The notes below the pieces were generated by a model. It was not told the origin of the DNA. It searched no databases and saw only the letters and a list, made by a program, of their open reading frames with translations. A stretch of 64,000 nt of DNA from Actinostola sp. cb2023 (lineage: Eukaryota; Cnidaria; Anthozoa; Actiniaria; Actinostolidae). The position numbers and the translations under genes were made by a program. The stretch lies in the NCBI GenBank assembly GCA_033675265.1, contig JAUJYZ010001510.1, positions 103,501 through 167,500 of the forward strand, read 5' to 3'. Positions 1 through 18,711 of this stretch are shown in pieces (positions within the stretch are counted from its first letter, which is position 1; each line of letters begins with the position of its first letter).

Positions 1-88
1 CATTCTGATTGGTTGAGCAATGATTGTGTGCGCCGTGTTTGGTTGAATAGATGTCCCATAGGTTTCCCACTCATACGAAAACGACTCT
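1..88. repeat. MITE fragment, family B (AGAGTCGTTTTCGTATGAGT ends)
   Basis: The window opens inside a copy of an element that is complete at 12550-12758. The text at 1-50 (CATTCTGATTGGTTGAGC and onward) matches 12638-12688. The terminal repeat, read as TTCCCACTCATACGAAAAC followed by GACTCT, closes at 88. Other copies lie at 675-826, around 8695-8815 and 41728-42091. Confidence 0.8.
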
Positions 89-184
89 AACAGACGAATA
101 CGTCCAGGATCTCTATTTCAAATCCTTGGATATTGTTCTATAAGTAAATATAGTTTAGCTGGCAAACCGTTACTCTGTAAATAT

Positions 185-375
185 ACAGTCGAACCTCCCG
201 TGAGTGACCACCCAAAATGTCAAACTTTGTGGTCGCTTACGAGAGGCGGTCGCTTAGAAGAGGTTCCAACTATAGTGATTTCACTTGGAACTGAACTTTT
301 GGTATTTTGGAAAACTGGTCGTTTATAGGAGAGGTGGTCGCTTACGAGAGTGGTCGCAACCGGAGGTTCAACTGT
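185..375. repeat. MITE family A (ACAGTTGAACCTCCGGTTGC ends)
   Basis: An element of about 190 bp with imperfect inverted ends: ACAGTCGAACCTCCCGTGAG on the left and CGGAGGTTCAACTGT on the right. Its interior repeats GGTCGCTTACGAGAG in both orientations. Other copies are at 1283-1460 (reverse) and 38431-38602. It lies downstream of the last visible exon of the LRR gene. Confidence 0.85.
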
Positions 376-440
376 ATATATAGATACGGCATGGCTATCA
401 TCGAAACACAAAGGTACAATATATACCAACATATCATTAC

Positions 441-7540
<7,100 letters not shown>

Positions 7541-8027
7541 AATTACCGTGTTTTTGTAGAGTAAACTTTGTTCACTGTTCACTTCAAACTTTCATTGATT
7601 CTCCAATTTGCAAACAGGTGCACGATCGATGAGTCATAGAAGTAACCATGGCAACGCACGGTTTGCATAATCACGCACGCAATGCGCGCGAGCAAAACAG
7701 ATCTAGAGTCCGAATTCTAAAAAGAAAAGGTGGACGATAGAAAGAAATAAAGAAAACGAAAGAAAGAAAACAAACAAATAAACAAAATAACAAGAAAGAA
7801 ACAATGATAGAGAATGAAAAACAAAGGAAATAACATTTTAGGAAAAAAGAAGGAAAATATACTTTCGAACTCTATTCTTAGAAATGCAAATCTATTCCGA
7901 AAAATAAAATAATTCAATAAACCATGAAACAAAATTACTATCTACTTTAATTCTTATGCCTTGGTAGGCTAGCTAAAAGGGTTGTCAAAACTATTCATTT
8001 TTTTAAGCGCACAATGCAAACACTTTT
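7541..8027. promoter_or_regulatory. Upstream region of the LRR gene
   Basis: This is the 5' flank of the LRRC74-like gene. It holds the presumed promoter and 5' UTR but no recognisable element beyond a purine-rich stretch (7720-7900). The ORFs across it look like composition artefacts. Confidence 0.4.
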
Positions 8028-8476
8028 AGGGTGCGTTCGATTGGCCTTATTCCAGAATAGGAATACACGGAATAACATCCCTAACTAAGTCGCTGTCACG
8101 CAGCTACTGTCCACTGTAAAATGAAACAATTCCTTGTTGTATCATAATAAAGTTACAAGGAACAGTTTGGAATTTCAAATGTGCTGAAATAAAAGCATCC
8201 AAGTGTTTCAGTTCCGTGTATTCCTATTCTGGAATAGAGTGAGTCAATCCGAACGCACCCTTAGGGTGCGTTCGATTGACTCTATTCCAGAAAAGGAATA
8301 CACGGAATAAACACTTGGATGCACATCTAACTGATTCCAAACTGTTCCTTGTAACTTTATAATGATCCAACAAGGAATCGTTTCATTTTACAGTGGACAG
8401 TAGCTGCGTGACAGCGATTTAGGGATGTTATTTCGTCTATTCCTATTCTGGAATAAGGTCAATCGAACGCACCCTT
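8028..8476. repeat. Two MITEs fused head-to-head (AGGGTGCGTTCGATTG ends)
   Basis: Copy one runs 8028-8262 and copy two 8262-8476, in opposite orientation. Each is bounded by AGGGTGCGTTCGATTG and its inverse and contains a block with GTCACGCAGCTACTG and TACAAGGAACAGTTTGG. Because the copies are inverted, the whole 449 bp is itself a palindrome. There is no coding capacity. Confidence 0.9.
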
Positions 8477-9840
8477 AGTTGGATTTGACTGTGCAACAAT
8501 TTATTTATATTTCGGAAAAAAATAGAGTTAAGAACTCATTCACATGGCGTTATATATTTCCTTTAATTATAATAATAATTTAACCTTTGAGTTTATCATT
8601 ATACACCGATGCAGCCCATACTAGTGTACTCACTAGTTTCCATTTATATAGCTGTCAGGTAATCCAATATTGTCAGCAGAACTATTTTCCTCGTTAAGAA
8701 AACTGTCCACATATTGATTAATTTGGATAGTTTACGGTTACGGCACGTTACCATCACCGCACGGCACTGGCCATACCGTGACTACTTCAATTCCCACTCA
8801 TACGAAAACGACTCAGTCTATAACGGTACGTAGTAAGACGCGCGTGTACGTGCCGTGAGAACACATGGATCCCAATGTATTTTCACCAATTTGTTGTTGA
8901 TGTTGTTGTTGTTATTTGATTGTTTGTTTGTTTGTTTCATTGTGGTTGTTGATTTTGTTTTGCGGTAATAGGTGATCGAAGAGATGCATACATGGGTCCG
9001 CAGTAATTGGCTATACGCTGTTGCGGTCACCCTGCCTCCTACCTGTGTTTGTTTTGTCCAGTTTTTTCGGCGAGGTTAATAAAAATAAAAATAAAAATAA
9101 AAAATAAAATGGGAATTATATTCGATTTTCGTAATTTCAGATACGCTGATCTTATTGATATTTTATGATCTTCTAGCGACAGCTGGATTTCTACGGTCAA
9201 ATAATAATGTTGAATTAGTCAAAAATGGACTAATCTTTAAAATACTGTCTGAAAGCAAGTTAATCGGTGCGTAACGATCCACAACAACAACTGTGCACAT
9301 CTAATTATTGTATTTATAATATGACCTAAGAAAATCCTGCAATTCGATTGGCTGAGAGGAGTGGTATTTCAGCGTAATAGTGGTATTTCAAGCTCTCAGG
9401 AGTGGTATTTCAAAATCACCATGGTAACCATTGTTTGAGCACCAAGCATGACATCCAAGATGGCGGATAAACCCGACAGAGTTTTCTCGCTAAAAAAGCT
9501 GAAATATACCTAGAAACAAATCTCAAGAACAACAAATTGAAAAAGTACATCAACATGGATATATTGTTGACAAATCAGGAAGGTTTTCTTTGGCTGAGAC
9601 TGCAAAAATCAGCGAGAAACGATCGACTGTTGATCGTGCTAAAGTTAAGGTTTTCCTGCTTTAGATCGAGAAGTGAATTAAGAATTATTTCTGAAAAAGG
9701 TAAAAATAAAGCTTTAGAAACCTCTTGTTTCTGTTTTCTTCATTTGTTATCTAATTTATGAACGTTTTTCTATGAAAATAATTTACTTGAGAGCATTTTC
9801 CATTAGTTCATGGTAAAACTACAGACAAACACAGGAAAAA
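8477..9840. other. Gene-poor stretch with MITE remnant
   Basis: No supported gene was seen. A family B MITE fragment with CCCACTCATACGAAAACGAC ends near 8815. At 9360-9420 the phrase GTGGTATTTCA occurs three times. A short ORF at 9537-9761 has no recognisable domain and is not called. Confidence 0.5.
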
Positions 9841-9954
9841 AAAAAAGATTCCAAGATTGGTAGATTGATGGAAAATTATTGGTACTTCATTGGGAAATCA
9901 TTGGTATCTCATGATAGTTTTCCAACATTGGAAAAACGTTACATATACCATTGT

Positions 9955-11226
9955 TGGACCACAGGTAGCCCAAACGTAGAATCAGTGGACCGTGACGTCA
10001 TTGAATATTCGTTTGACCGTTGGATTTTCGAATGGTCTCAGGAATGAGCTCTTAGAAAGACTTCAAAGGATATGGGATTCTGAAACATGTCTTCATAACA
10101 GTAGTCTGATAATTAAAGAACACTTTGGTGTAGAAATCTGAGCAAGAAATTGTGTTTTTGAGTGGTTTTGAGCGATTCGAAAATTCACCCGTTTCTAGCG
10201 TACATATAATTAGGAAAGGTTTGCAACTCCGGCCACCAAATTTTTACAAACACTGTCGCTAAAAAAAATATATCTCAAAAACTACGCAAGCACCAAATAC
10301 CGCCTTCCCACCACACATTAACAAGTAAATGATCTTTTCAATGAGCGTTTGTTCAAATTTTTAAGTCCACCATATGCCGAGAAATAATTTTTTGAAGTTG
10401 GGGAAGTCGACGAAAAGTTCGCCGTGGCCATCCGCAGTCATCAGCTGTGCACCTAAAACTTACTGAGGGAGGGAGGGACCGATAGATTGTTTTACAAAGA
10501 TCTTACTGAGAGAGGGAGGGACCGATAGATTTGTTACCAAAAGCTAAAAGCAAAAGACTCATCGAAAAACAGAACGATGAAATATAACTCTGCTAGCGGC
10601 AGCCAGGGTAATACTGATTAAAACATACACCGTAGTAAATTCAAATTATATAGCATTTATCTGTTTGAGGACATTTTTGTAAAACAATCTATCGGTCCCT
10701 CCCTCCCTCAGTAAGTTTTAGGTGCACAGCTGATGACTGCGGATGGCCACGGCGAACTTTTCGTCGACTTCCCCAACTTCAAAAAATTATTTCTCGGCAT
10801 ATGGTGGACTTAAAAATTTGAACAAACGCTCATTGAAAAGATCATTTACTTGTTAATGTGTGGTGGGAAGGCGGTATTTGGTGCTTGCGTAGTTTTTGAG
10901 ATATATTTTTTTTAGCGACAGTGTTTGTAAAAATTTGGTGGCCGGAGTTGCAAACCTTTCCTAATTATATGTACGCTAGAAACGGGTGAATTTTCGAATC
11001 GCTCAAAACCACTCAAAAACACAATTTCTTGCTCAGATTTCTACACCAAAGTGTTCTTTAATTATCAGGCTACTGTTATGAAGACATGTTTCAGAATCCC
11101 ATATCCTTTGAAGTCTTTCTAAGAGCTCATTCCTGAGACCATTCGAAAATCCAACGGTCAAACGAATATTCAATGACGTCACGGTCCACTGATTCTACGT
11201 TTGGGCTACCTGTGGTTGGACTATCT
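9955..11226. repeat. Large palindrome with ~540-bp arms
   Basis: Left arm about 9955-10497 and right arm about 10676-11226, separated by a spacer of about 180 bp. The arms begin with the motif GGACCACAGGTAGCCCAAAC and its inverse. Sampled blocks match almost base for base; one difference seen is AGTAGTCTGAT against AGTAGCCTGAT. The arms have no coding capacity. The right arm abuts the 90-bp satellite, and the left flank (9890-9950) holds degenerate copies of the same CCAACATTGG sequence. Confidence 0.92.
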
Positions 11227-11865
11227 TTTGACATCCCAACATTGGTAACCATGGTTTCCAACATTGGAAGATCAATAGATATACCAGTGATAAACCAATG
11301 ACAAAATGACATTCCAATATTGGAGACCCAAATGGTAACCATGGTTTCCAACATTGGAAGATCAATAGATATACCAGTGATAAACCAATGACAAAATGAC
11401 ATTCCAATATTGGAGACCCAAATGGTAACCATGGTTTCCAACATTGGAAGATCAATAGATATACCAGTGATAAACCAATGACAAAATGACATTCCAATAT
11501 TGGAGACCCAAATGGTAACCATGGTTTCCAACATTGGAAAATCAAGAGATATACCAGTGATAAACCAATGACAAAATGACATTCCAATATTGGAGACCCA
11601 AATGGTAGCCATGGTTTCCAACATTGGAAGATCGAGAGATATACCAGTGATAAACCAATGACAAAATGACATTCCAATATTGGAGACCCAAATGGTAACC
11701 ATGGTTTCCAACGTTGTAAGATCGAGAGATATACCAGTGATAAACCAATGACAAAATGACATTCCAATATTGGAGACCCAAATGGTAACCATGGTTTCCA
11801 ACGTTGGAAGATCGAGAGATATACCAGTGATAAACCAATGACAAAATGACATTCCAATATTTCGA
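11227..11865. repeat. 90-bp satellite, about 7 copies (CCAACATTGG type)
   Basis: The phrase ATGGTTTCCAACATTGG recurs every 90 bp (11341, 11431, 11521, 11611, 11701, 11791 and earlier). Other blocks are ATACCAGTGATAAACCAATG and ACATTCCAATATTGG. Since 90 is divisible by 3 and no stop occurs in some frames, long repetitive minus-strand ORFs appear; they are not taken as genes. A related satellite lies at 27062-27670. Confidence 0.95.
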
Positions 11866-11926
11866 CTGACATTTATTGCTGAATGGCAAAAATTACAGAT
11901 CAATAAAACAACATCTACATGATCAG

Positions 11927-13605
11927 TTAGACAGTGTCAACATCGGATAAAATTTCCCCTACATCAGATGAACAGCTAGATGTGGGAGAAGGTGCAATGA
12001 CACTTAGCATGACATCATCACGCTTCAGATTTAGGAAATTACTTCCTTGAGTAACTATAACGTATGACTTTTCTATAAGCATTTTGGAAAGCTTGACGAT
12101 CATTTCATATTTCCCAAAGGAACGACATTTTGTGCACAATTCCTTCCCCAAAGGTAACAGATGTTTTTTTACCCCAAGTTCTCTTATTGAACTGACTTGA
12201 AAGTAAGTCATCATAACGACTTTTGAACTATTAAAGTTCAAGTCATTTAAATCAAGGCTCACTGATTCGCCATCATCTTCCTCAACCGCTGCATCTATGA
12301 TTAATAAGGGATATTTTTCAGTAAAAATTATCATAAAGGACTACCGTACTAGATGATAAAATAAATTACACTATACATTGTACTTGCTCACCTGTATCAG
12401 TGCATGATTGGTGGCTTGAGGAACCTGTACCTTCAGGACTCGTCCCCAGTCTGGCCCGTTTAGCAGGGGTGTGCTTGAGCTATGGAAAAAAATTACGATT
12501 ATCGGACCGTATAAAGCATGACCGTGATTTGGCATTACATGCTTGAACTAGAGTCGTTTCCGTATGAGTGGGAAGTAGTTACGGTACGGTTCGTACCGTG
12601 CGGTGACAGTATCGTGTCATCATCGTGCCGTATCCAAGCATTCTGATTGGTTGAGCGATGATTTTGCGCGCTGTGACTGGTTGAATACAATGTCTTCGAT
12701 TCCGTACCGTGACCGTAACTCCGTACCGTAGGTTTCCCACTCATACGAAAACGACTCTATGAAAGCACTTAGACTACAGATTATTATGGATTATTACAAA
12801 GTTTTAAATCATCTTAAACTTATAACCTTCAAGTTAAGCTCAGCTTTATAGTTCCTTGTAACGTAAAGCCAGAGATACATATCAGTGTACGCGCGAATCA
12901 AACCAATTCGCTTGATCGCGTTTTATGGTTCGCTTTATTCTGACTGGTGCTGTAGATCACAAGTTGTCTTGCTGAACCATGACAAGTGGGACAAGGTGAA
13001 ATAGTTGAGATTATGTCCTTTTTACTGTGTATGCTGACAAAAAGTGTTAAACAAAGCCGGAACAAAAAGGATGGGGGTGTCCTAACTCCCTGGACCCCTA
13101 ACCTGTATCCTCCCTTGAACTGATTACATGCACTGTCTTGAATGAACGGTACTTACAGCAGTTATAGCTATTTCAATTGTAAGTATCAAAAATGTACTCA
13201 CCTCGTAATCATATCCGTCAGTGATCCTTCTATTTTTTTCTGCGGCCCATTGGAGCACATGCGAGCGTATGGCATCTAGAACACGTAAAATACTTGGTCC
13301 ATTAAAGGGAATGTCTTACTGCTCTTCGCTTACAAGCACTTGGAAAAACAACTCACCTCGGCCAAAGCCAATTTCTTCAATTGTGCATGATGTGAGTACA
13401 AGAGAAACCAATTCTTCCAATTTGAGTTGGTTTTCTTGGTTTTGTTTGAAATAAATCTTCTTATTTCCTGTCCATAATTTTGCCGCCTCTCTAATAACAA
13501 TTGCTGTCCTATAAATAATCAACAGTTATTTGAAGTCGGAATGGATTGCAGAAACGTTGTAGTAAGCTTATACATTTATAATATACAAATATACAAATAG
13601 ACTAC

Positions 13606-13696
<91 letters not shown>

Positions 13697-15662
13697 ATAA
13701 ATAATAATAATGAGATGCAAAATATTCACTCTTCTCACGCGTACTGATTTTTAAGATCAGCAAACTGGTTTCTTTTTGGTGCATTAACAGCCTATATGAT
13801 CTGAAAGAGTTTGTTTGAAAGAACATTTCTGAAAAGTTTCGATGGTATAGGATAAAATCTCAAAAAGATATCGGGGATGATATTTATAGACTTTAGTATG
13901 GGATTTTGCTGTCATGTGTTGCTGAATATATCAGGAATGAGGACAATTTTAATAAATTCAAGAGCCTCCTCAAGACCCATTATTTTAGAGAGGCCAATGG
14001 TTTGATTTAATTTATAGTATTTTAATTTAATTTATTTTATTTTATTTTTAATATATGAGTATATAGCATACTATTTGTATATTTAGTTTATATTAATTTA
14101 TTTTTATTTTTATATTTTTATTTATGATAATGAGTATATATTACATTGATAATTTAGTTTAGGGGGGGTAGTTTTCGTAAGTTAGTAAGGTTTGAACTTT
14201 TTTTTTTTTTAAATCATTTGTATATAATTATTTCTAGTGTTGTGTAATGCGCATTTGATCATATTCAAATGTTAAAATGCGCAATATAAGCAATAAACAT
14301 TATTATTATTATTATATCTCAGCGAAGTTATGAACGATTTAAATTCTGAAAAACATCAAAACGAGGCTTGAAACGCATGACGGCAAAATCCCATACTAAC
14401 TCTAAAGTCTATAAATGTCATCCCCGATAATTACTTTTTGAGATTTTATCCTATACCATCGTCATCGAAACTTTCCAGAAATGTTCTTTCAAACAAACTC
14501 TTTCAGATCATATACTGTTGCACCAGAAAGAAACCAGTTTGCTGATCTTAAAAATCAGTACGCGTGAGAAGAGTGCCAACATGCTAAAATACTTAAAATA
14601 ATAATTATAACACTACATGTCAATATTAATCATTATTGTAATGATTTTAGTCGTAAAAGGAATTATGATTTGTATAGCCAGTTTGGATTAAGCTTACTTA
14701 CTTTATCTTATAAAGATTTTTCATGGCGGCAGACCATGCTTCCTTTGACTCTTTGGTAATTCTTTTGTTCCATGTTCGTTCGGTAGGGTCACAAGTAGTA
14801 CTACTACTAGTAGTTGCTTCTGCTTCTGCAATTATTAATGCAGGATAAAACTATGTCAGACCTAGTACGTACTTTAATTTAATCTTTATACGTACTGGCA
14901 TAACGTGGATCACATGTGAGTTGAGTTTGTCAGTTCGCTTGCCGTGCTGTGTGAGTGATGAGTACATGTGTGTGCTTTTTAATACAGTGATACACAATCT
15001 GCTCAATATAATACTAGCTAGTGAACATTACCAGAGCTACTTGCAAGTAGTTGAGAAATGATATTCATTAACTCAATCCTTCTCCCAAGAGTTTTGACAC
15101 CAATGTCTTTCAGGTCCGACTTTTCAAGTCCGGAGAGATTTTTTCCAGATATTTCCTCGGCTATAAGCTTAAAGTTATTAAAAATGACATCAAAATATAT
15201 AACTTACAACACGTTTTAAATTGCTAAGTCATCAAGTTAATAAACTATTAAAACTACTAGAGTCTTACCGTTGAATAATTCGCTCTCCTCTTCAAACCCT
15301 TCTTCTTTTAGATAGTGTTGAAGTTCTTCAACTGTCCAATCTGATAGTGATAGATCAAATCAACACGCCGAAACTGTGTTAAAATATGTCCGTAAAACTG
15401 TATAATTTTGCTACAATATATCACATTGAGGGTATTCTCGCTCCATATAACCTTGAAATAACACATGCAATTGTATTCCTAAAAGGTTTAACTCAAGAAA
15501 ATATATATTTTAGTTTATAAGCGTACATTTGACTTTTGAGTAGGCTCAGAAAAAAAAAACATTTTGGCGCGAAACACACAAACAGAAAAAATGTCTGGAA
15601 AAATGGTGTTCAGATGGACAAAAATACGCCATACCTTCAACTCTCTTCTCTTTGTCCTCCAT
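11927..15662 (-). CDS. SAM-domain protein, complete (8 exons, 357 aa)
   Basis: The exons are 15635-15662, 15269-15340, 15032-15160, 14702-14825, 13357-13508, 13202-13314, 12392-12479 and 11927-12294; all phases agree. Residues 10 to about 68 form a sterile alpha motif domain: it opens with DWTVEELQHYLKEEGF, and the core is LSGLEKSDLKDIGVKTLGRR. SAM domains mediate protein or RNA binding and polymerisation. Next comes a Ser/Thr-rich linker, then a helical region of about 100 residues containing WNKRITKESKEAWSAAM and LRVLDAIRSHVLQWAAEKNR. A basic KRAR patch follows, and then an acidic C-terminal part rich in Leu and Ser that I do not recognise. The helical region could be a transposon-derived or signalling module; no function is assigned. 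The start codon is the first ATG, giving MEDKEKRVE. The 5' end faces the transposase gene 409 bp away. Confidence 0.88.
12550..12758. repeat. MITE family B, full copy
   Basis: Terminal inverted repeats AGAGTCGTTTCCGTATGAGT and ACTCATACGAAAACGACTCT enclose CG-richer sequence with repeated TACCGTGACCGTAAC-like phrases. It is intronic in the SAM gene. Confidence 0.9.
13609..13692. repeat. AAT microsatellite
   Basis: About 28 AAT units in the intron between SAM-gene exons 13357-13508 and 14702-14825. Confidence 0.95.
13733..14572. repeat. Foldback element enclosing a LINE end
   Basis: The arms at about 13733-13910 and 14380-14572 are inverted repeats. Shared blocks include TTTCTGAAAAGTTTCGATGG, GGATAAAATCTCAAAAAG and AAAATCCCATACTAA, and the outer ends share ACGCGTACTGATTTTTAAG. 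The loop carries the LINE remnant listed separately. It is intronic in the SAM gene. Confidence 0.85.
13923..14318 (+). mobile_element. 3' end of a non-LTR retrotransposon (LINE)
   Basis: The plus-strand frame at about 13927-14010 reads YIRNEDNFNKFKSLLKTHYF and then stops. This pattern, with FKSLLKTHYF, resembles the extreme C-terminus of the reverse-transcriptase ORF of CR1/L2/Jockey-type LINEs. An AT-rich 3' UTR follows, ending in CAATAAACATTATTATTATT, a simple-repeat tail typical of these elements. Everything upstream is missing (5' truncation). Clade assignment is tentative. Confidence 0.65.
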
Positions 15663-16071
15663 GATGTGATTCACTCAAGTATTAAAGTTAAAATGAAGGA
15701 TAGAGATGTAGTTTCTTTCCTGAACTAGGTTCACGCTCTTTACCGATTCTCAGCGAATCTCAGCTATGGCGAAACCACGACGCGCGCTGTTGTTCCCGCG
15801 CAAAGAGCACGCATGCGCAATCGTAGTTTTAAAAACAGGTATAACACAGGGAACCCATGCAAGGTCGATAATATGGTTTTAAAATTATATTATAATAAAA
15901 ATAGTTTGGAGTTTATAAAGCATATCAGTCAACTACTGTCAACTACTAAATAAGGATTTCGGAACAAGAAGGGATGATTTTGAACCACTGTTGTGCAACT
16001 ACTAGCTTGGGTTACCTGTGTTGTACACGGGACAGGAAGAGCGGGGTTTGGAACTACTGTAGTTACACAAG
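15663..16071. promoter_or_regulatory. Divergent promoter region, SAM gene / transposase
   Basis: These 409 bp separate the start codons of two divergent genes. The stretch contains a CG-richer patch near 15775-15815 (ACGACGCGCGCTGTTG). It also has two copies of the dispersed motif: ACACAGGGAACCCAT at 15844 and CTTGGGTTACCTGTG at 16006. No TATA box was chosen. Confidence 0.45.
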
Positions 16072-18618
16072 ATGGCGTCCAACAGCAACTTCTCTGGCAA
16101 ACCGATCGCGAGTTCTACTTGTTCGTGTGAATGTTTTTCAGAGACTGGAGATTTTGACCAGGCTCAAGGTCACGTTCATTGTCCGTGTGAGGTATGCGAA
16201 GGAAAACCAGTGAACAGAATGAAGGCATGGAGGCATACTAAGAGGACTGCATTAGCTCATGGTAGTGATGTATTTCAGCTTAATACGTGTACAAATACTT
16301 CTTCTGTCTGTCATGCTGAGGCTGAGGAGTCCAATGATTTTGGCAAGGAAATAAGTGGCAATGTTAGTGCAAGTGGTTTTTATTCGGAGTCCATGTTTGA
16401 AGTGTCAAATCGTGCTTATGATTCCGATAGTGAAAGTAACGGTCCTTCTGGTCAAGACAGCTGGAGTGAAAACAACTCTTCGAATTATTCTGGAGACGAA
16501 TATGAAGACATAAGCTTACAACATCAACTACAAAATGGAATCGACGAGTCTGATGATGTACGTGATTTTATTAGAGAAGCTGTTTTGAAACTTGTTGATA
16601 TAAAGACCAAGAGCGGGTTTTCAATACGAACATTTGAGGATTTGTTGAAGTGGGGCAAAGAAGTCTTCTGTAAAGACAACGAAGAAAATCGTGCCAAGTG
16701 GCCATCATCGTGGCAAGATGTGCGACATTTGCTAGAGGAAATTGGTTATAACAATCCAAAGTTATACTTTGTATGTCTCAATGTTAGTCATCCATGTTTG
16801 TTTGGACTCATGGAATCCAAAAATGAATTATGTCCGCACTGTGGGAATCCAGGAACAATTCCTTATTACTACTTAAGCGTAATAGACAAAGTAAGACGAT
16901 GGTTTTCGTCCCCAAAAATGTGCAAGAATATCACGGCACATTGGCGAGAAAGAGATCACTGGTTATCTGAAGACAGTAGAGAAAATTGGGGATACCCTTT
17001 AAAGAAAGAGATATGGGATGGAAAACAATTTTCTAGACTCCAAGATTTTTGGAATCCCGACTGTGAATGGGTACTTCCAGTCCAGTGTCCTGATGATGGC
17101 TGTAGAACAATAATTTCTTCTGAAATGATAATGCAGTCCCCTCAAATTAATAGAGATCATGACAAAAGGCAAGTAGAATGTCCAAGTTGCTTCAATGTAT
17201 TTGAACATACACTACAAAAAGCTATGGGGGACCCAAGGAATGTGGCATATGATGTTCATTGGGATGGCTGGCAGCCATTCTCATGTACACGTGGTTCTGG
17301 GGCAATTGAGTTGCAAATTGCAACAATGTCCAAAGAAAATAGATGTTCAGTTGGAGAAGTCTATGTTGTTGGATTTGTTCCTGCTTATCTCCTTCCAAAC
17401 AAATGTCCAATTTCCTTAGATCCTTTCCTCGAGCCTTTGATTAACGACATTGAAATTGGCTTTATTAATGGGATAGAAGTGAATTGTTCTGTACCAATGT
17501 GTGGCAAGCCTGAAGGCCCTGCATTAATTAGACACTTGATCCTTTGCTTTTCTGGAGATCACAATGCGATATGTGAAGTAGGAAAGTTTGTTAAAATGGG
17601 AAAATGTGCTTGTAGACGATGCCATTTGTTAGAGAGCACATATATTCCAGAACGATGTCACTACTATTACACCAATTTCAGGAAACAAAGTCGATTTCCC
17701 TCAGTAAAGAAAAGTGTACTTGATAACCTTGATATTTTGTGTGAAATTGAAGAAGAAGAAAGAGTGTCAATTAGGAAACGAATGGCTCGAGATAGTGGAT
17801 ACACTGGTTTGTCGATCCTTCACAGGCTGTATCCATTATATGGTTTCCTTTATGATGAGCATATGGTATATGATGAGATGCACACTATGTCTCTCAATAT
17901 TGTGAAATCTGCACTCTTAGACCTCCTTAATGACGAAGATAGTGGGATTAATTGGAACATTGTTAATCAAAGGCTTAATGACATACCATGGACAACTGAG
18001 TTTAAATATTCAAGGTACCCCAGAAATTTGACTAAAACCATTGGTTTCTGGAAAGCAGAAGATTTTTCCATATTTGCATATCCCATTTCAGAAGTGGTCT
18101 TCGATGGCTTGTTAACAGACAATCAAAGACAAGAGTGGTGCTGTATTGCACGTATGGTTGAATTTCTTCAGAATCATGCAAGAAATGGATGGACAGAAGA
18201 AAATACAGAAGCATTCCATGCAATGTCCCTTAGATATGCTGTTCTTCTTGAGGAAAGACGAGGGCCACATAAGTGTGTAATTATTCTTCATAATTTGCTT
18301 CATATCAAAGAGGACATATTGAATTTCAGTGGCCTTGACAATTACTCCTGCTGGACAAAAGAACGCGCTGTTAAAAGATACATCTCACAGTCCAGCAATT
18401 GCAAAAATATTGAAGCAACATTTGCAAGTACTGAGAGTCGACGTGAATGTTTCAAAGTGAAAGAGGAAAATGAAATTATCACTATAAATGACCCTACAAG
18501 AGTGGATGGAGAGAAGGTGCATAATTTGAAGCATATAGTTTTATGCACTGTAATTATTCATATTATCATTATTACTCGTGCCCAGGCCGTAGGCCGCACG
18601 AGTTATAAATCCCAACGC

Positions 18619-18649
<31 letters not shown>

Positions 18650-18711
18650 CAATGTCAGAAAATCGCAAAGTTGTGCAATATCCGGTCACATGCTATCGAG
18701 ACCAAATATAG
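16072..18711 (+). CDS. Tnp2/CACTA-like DDE transposase, single exon
   Basis: An 879-residue intronless ORF. The N-terminal part has Cys/His clusters (CPCEVCEG, CPHCGNPGTIPYYY) and an acidic Ser-rich stretch at about residues 75-155. The core follows the order known from plant and animal CACTA (Tnp2) transposases: WDGWQPF with Asp398; a PLINDIEIGFINGI segment; GDHNA with Asp496 before a CRRC cluster; DEMH with Asp601/Glu602; and WKAEDF with Glu663. These are the DDE/DDD candidates. The real protein probably ends near the GEKVHNLKH segment (about residue 820). The last ~60 codons run into repeat DNA (CAGGCCGTAGGCCGCACGAG) and a 29-base poly-T, giving a run of Phe. The absence of frameshifts suggests a young or domesticated copy. 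No clear terminal inverted repeats were identified. It could also belong to the related KDZ group. Confidence 0.78.
18540..18650. repeat. Repeat fragment with poly-T run
   Basis: Contains CAGGCCGTAGGCCGCACGAG, similar to the text at 22636-22656, then about 29 T at 18621-18649. It interrupts the 3' end of the transposase ORF and looks like inserted DNA. Confidence 0.6.

Noticed and set aside
9537..10047. Small plus-strand ORFs near 9.5-10 kb
   Set aside because: The first has no domain; the second lies in the palindrome arm and repeats as an inverse at 11.1 kb.
11127..11903. 258-aa minus-strand repetitive ORF
   Set aside because: The 90-bp satellite has no stops in this frame, and the ORF runs from the palindrome arm through the array. 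No start context or domain.
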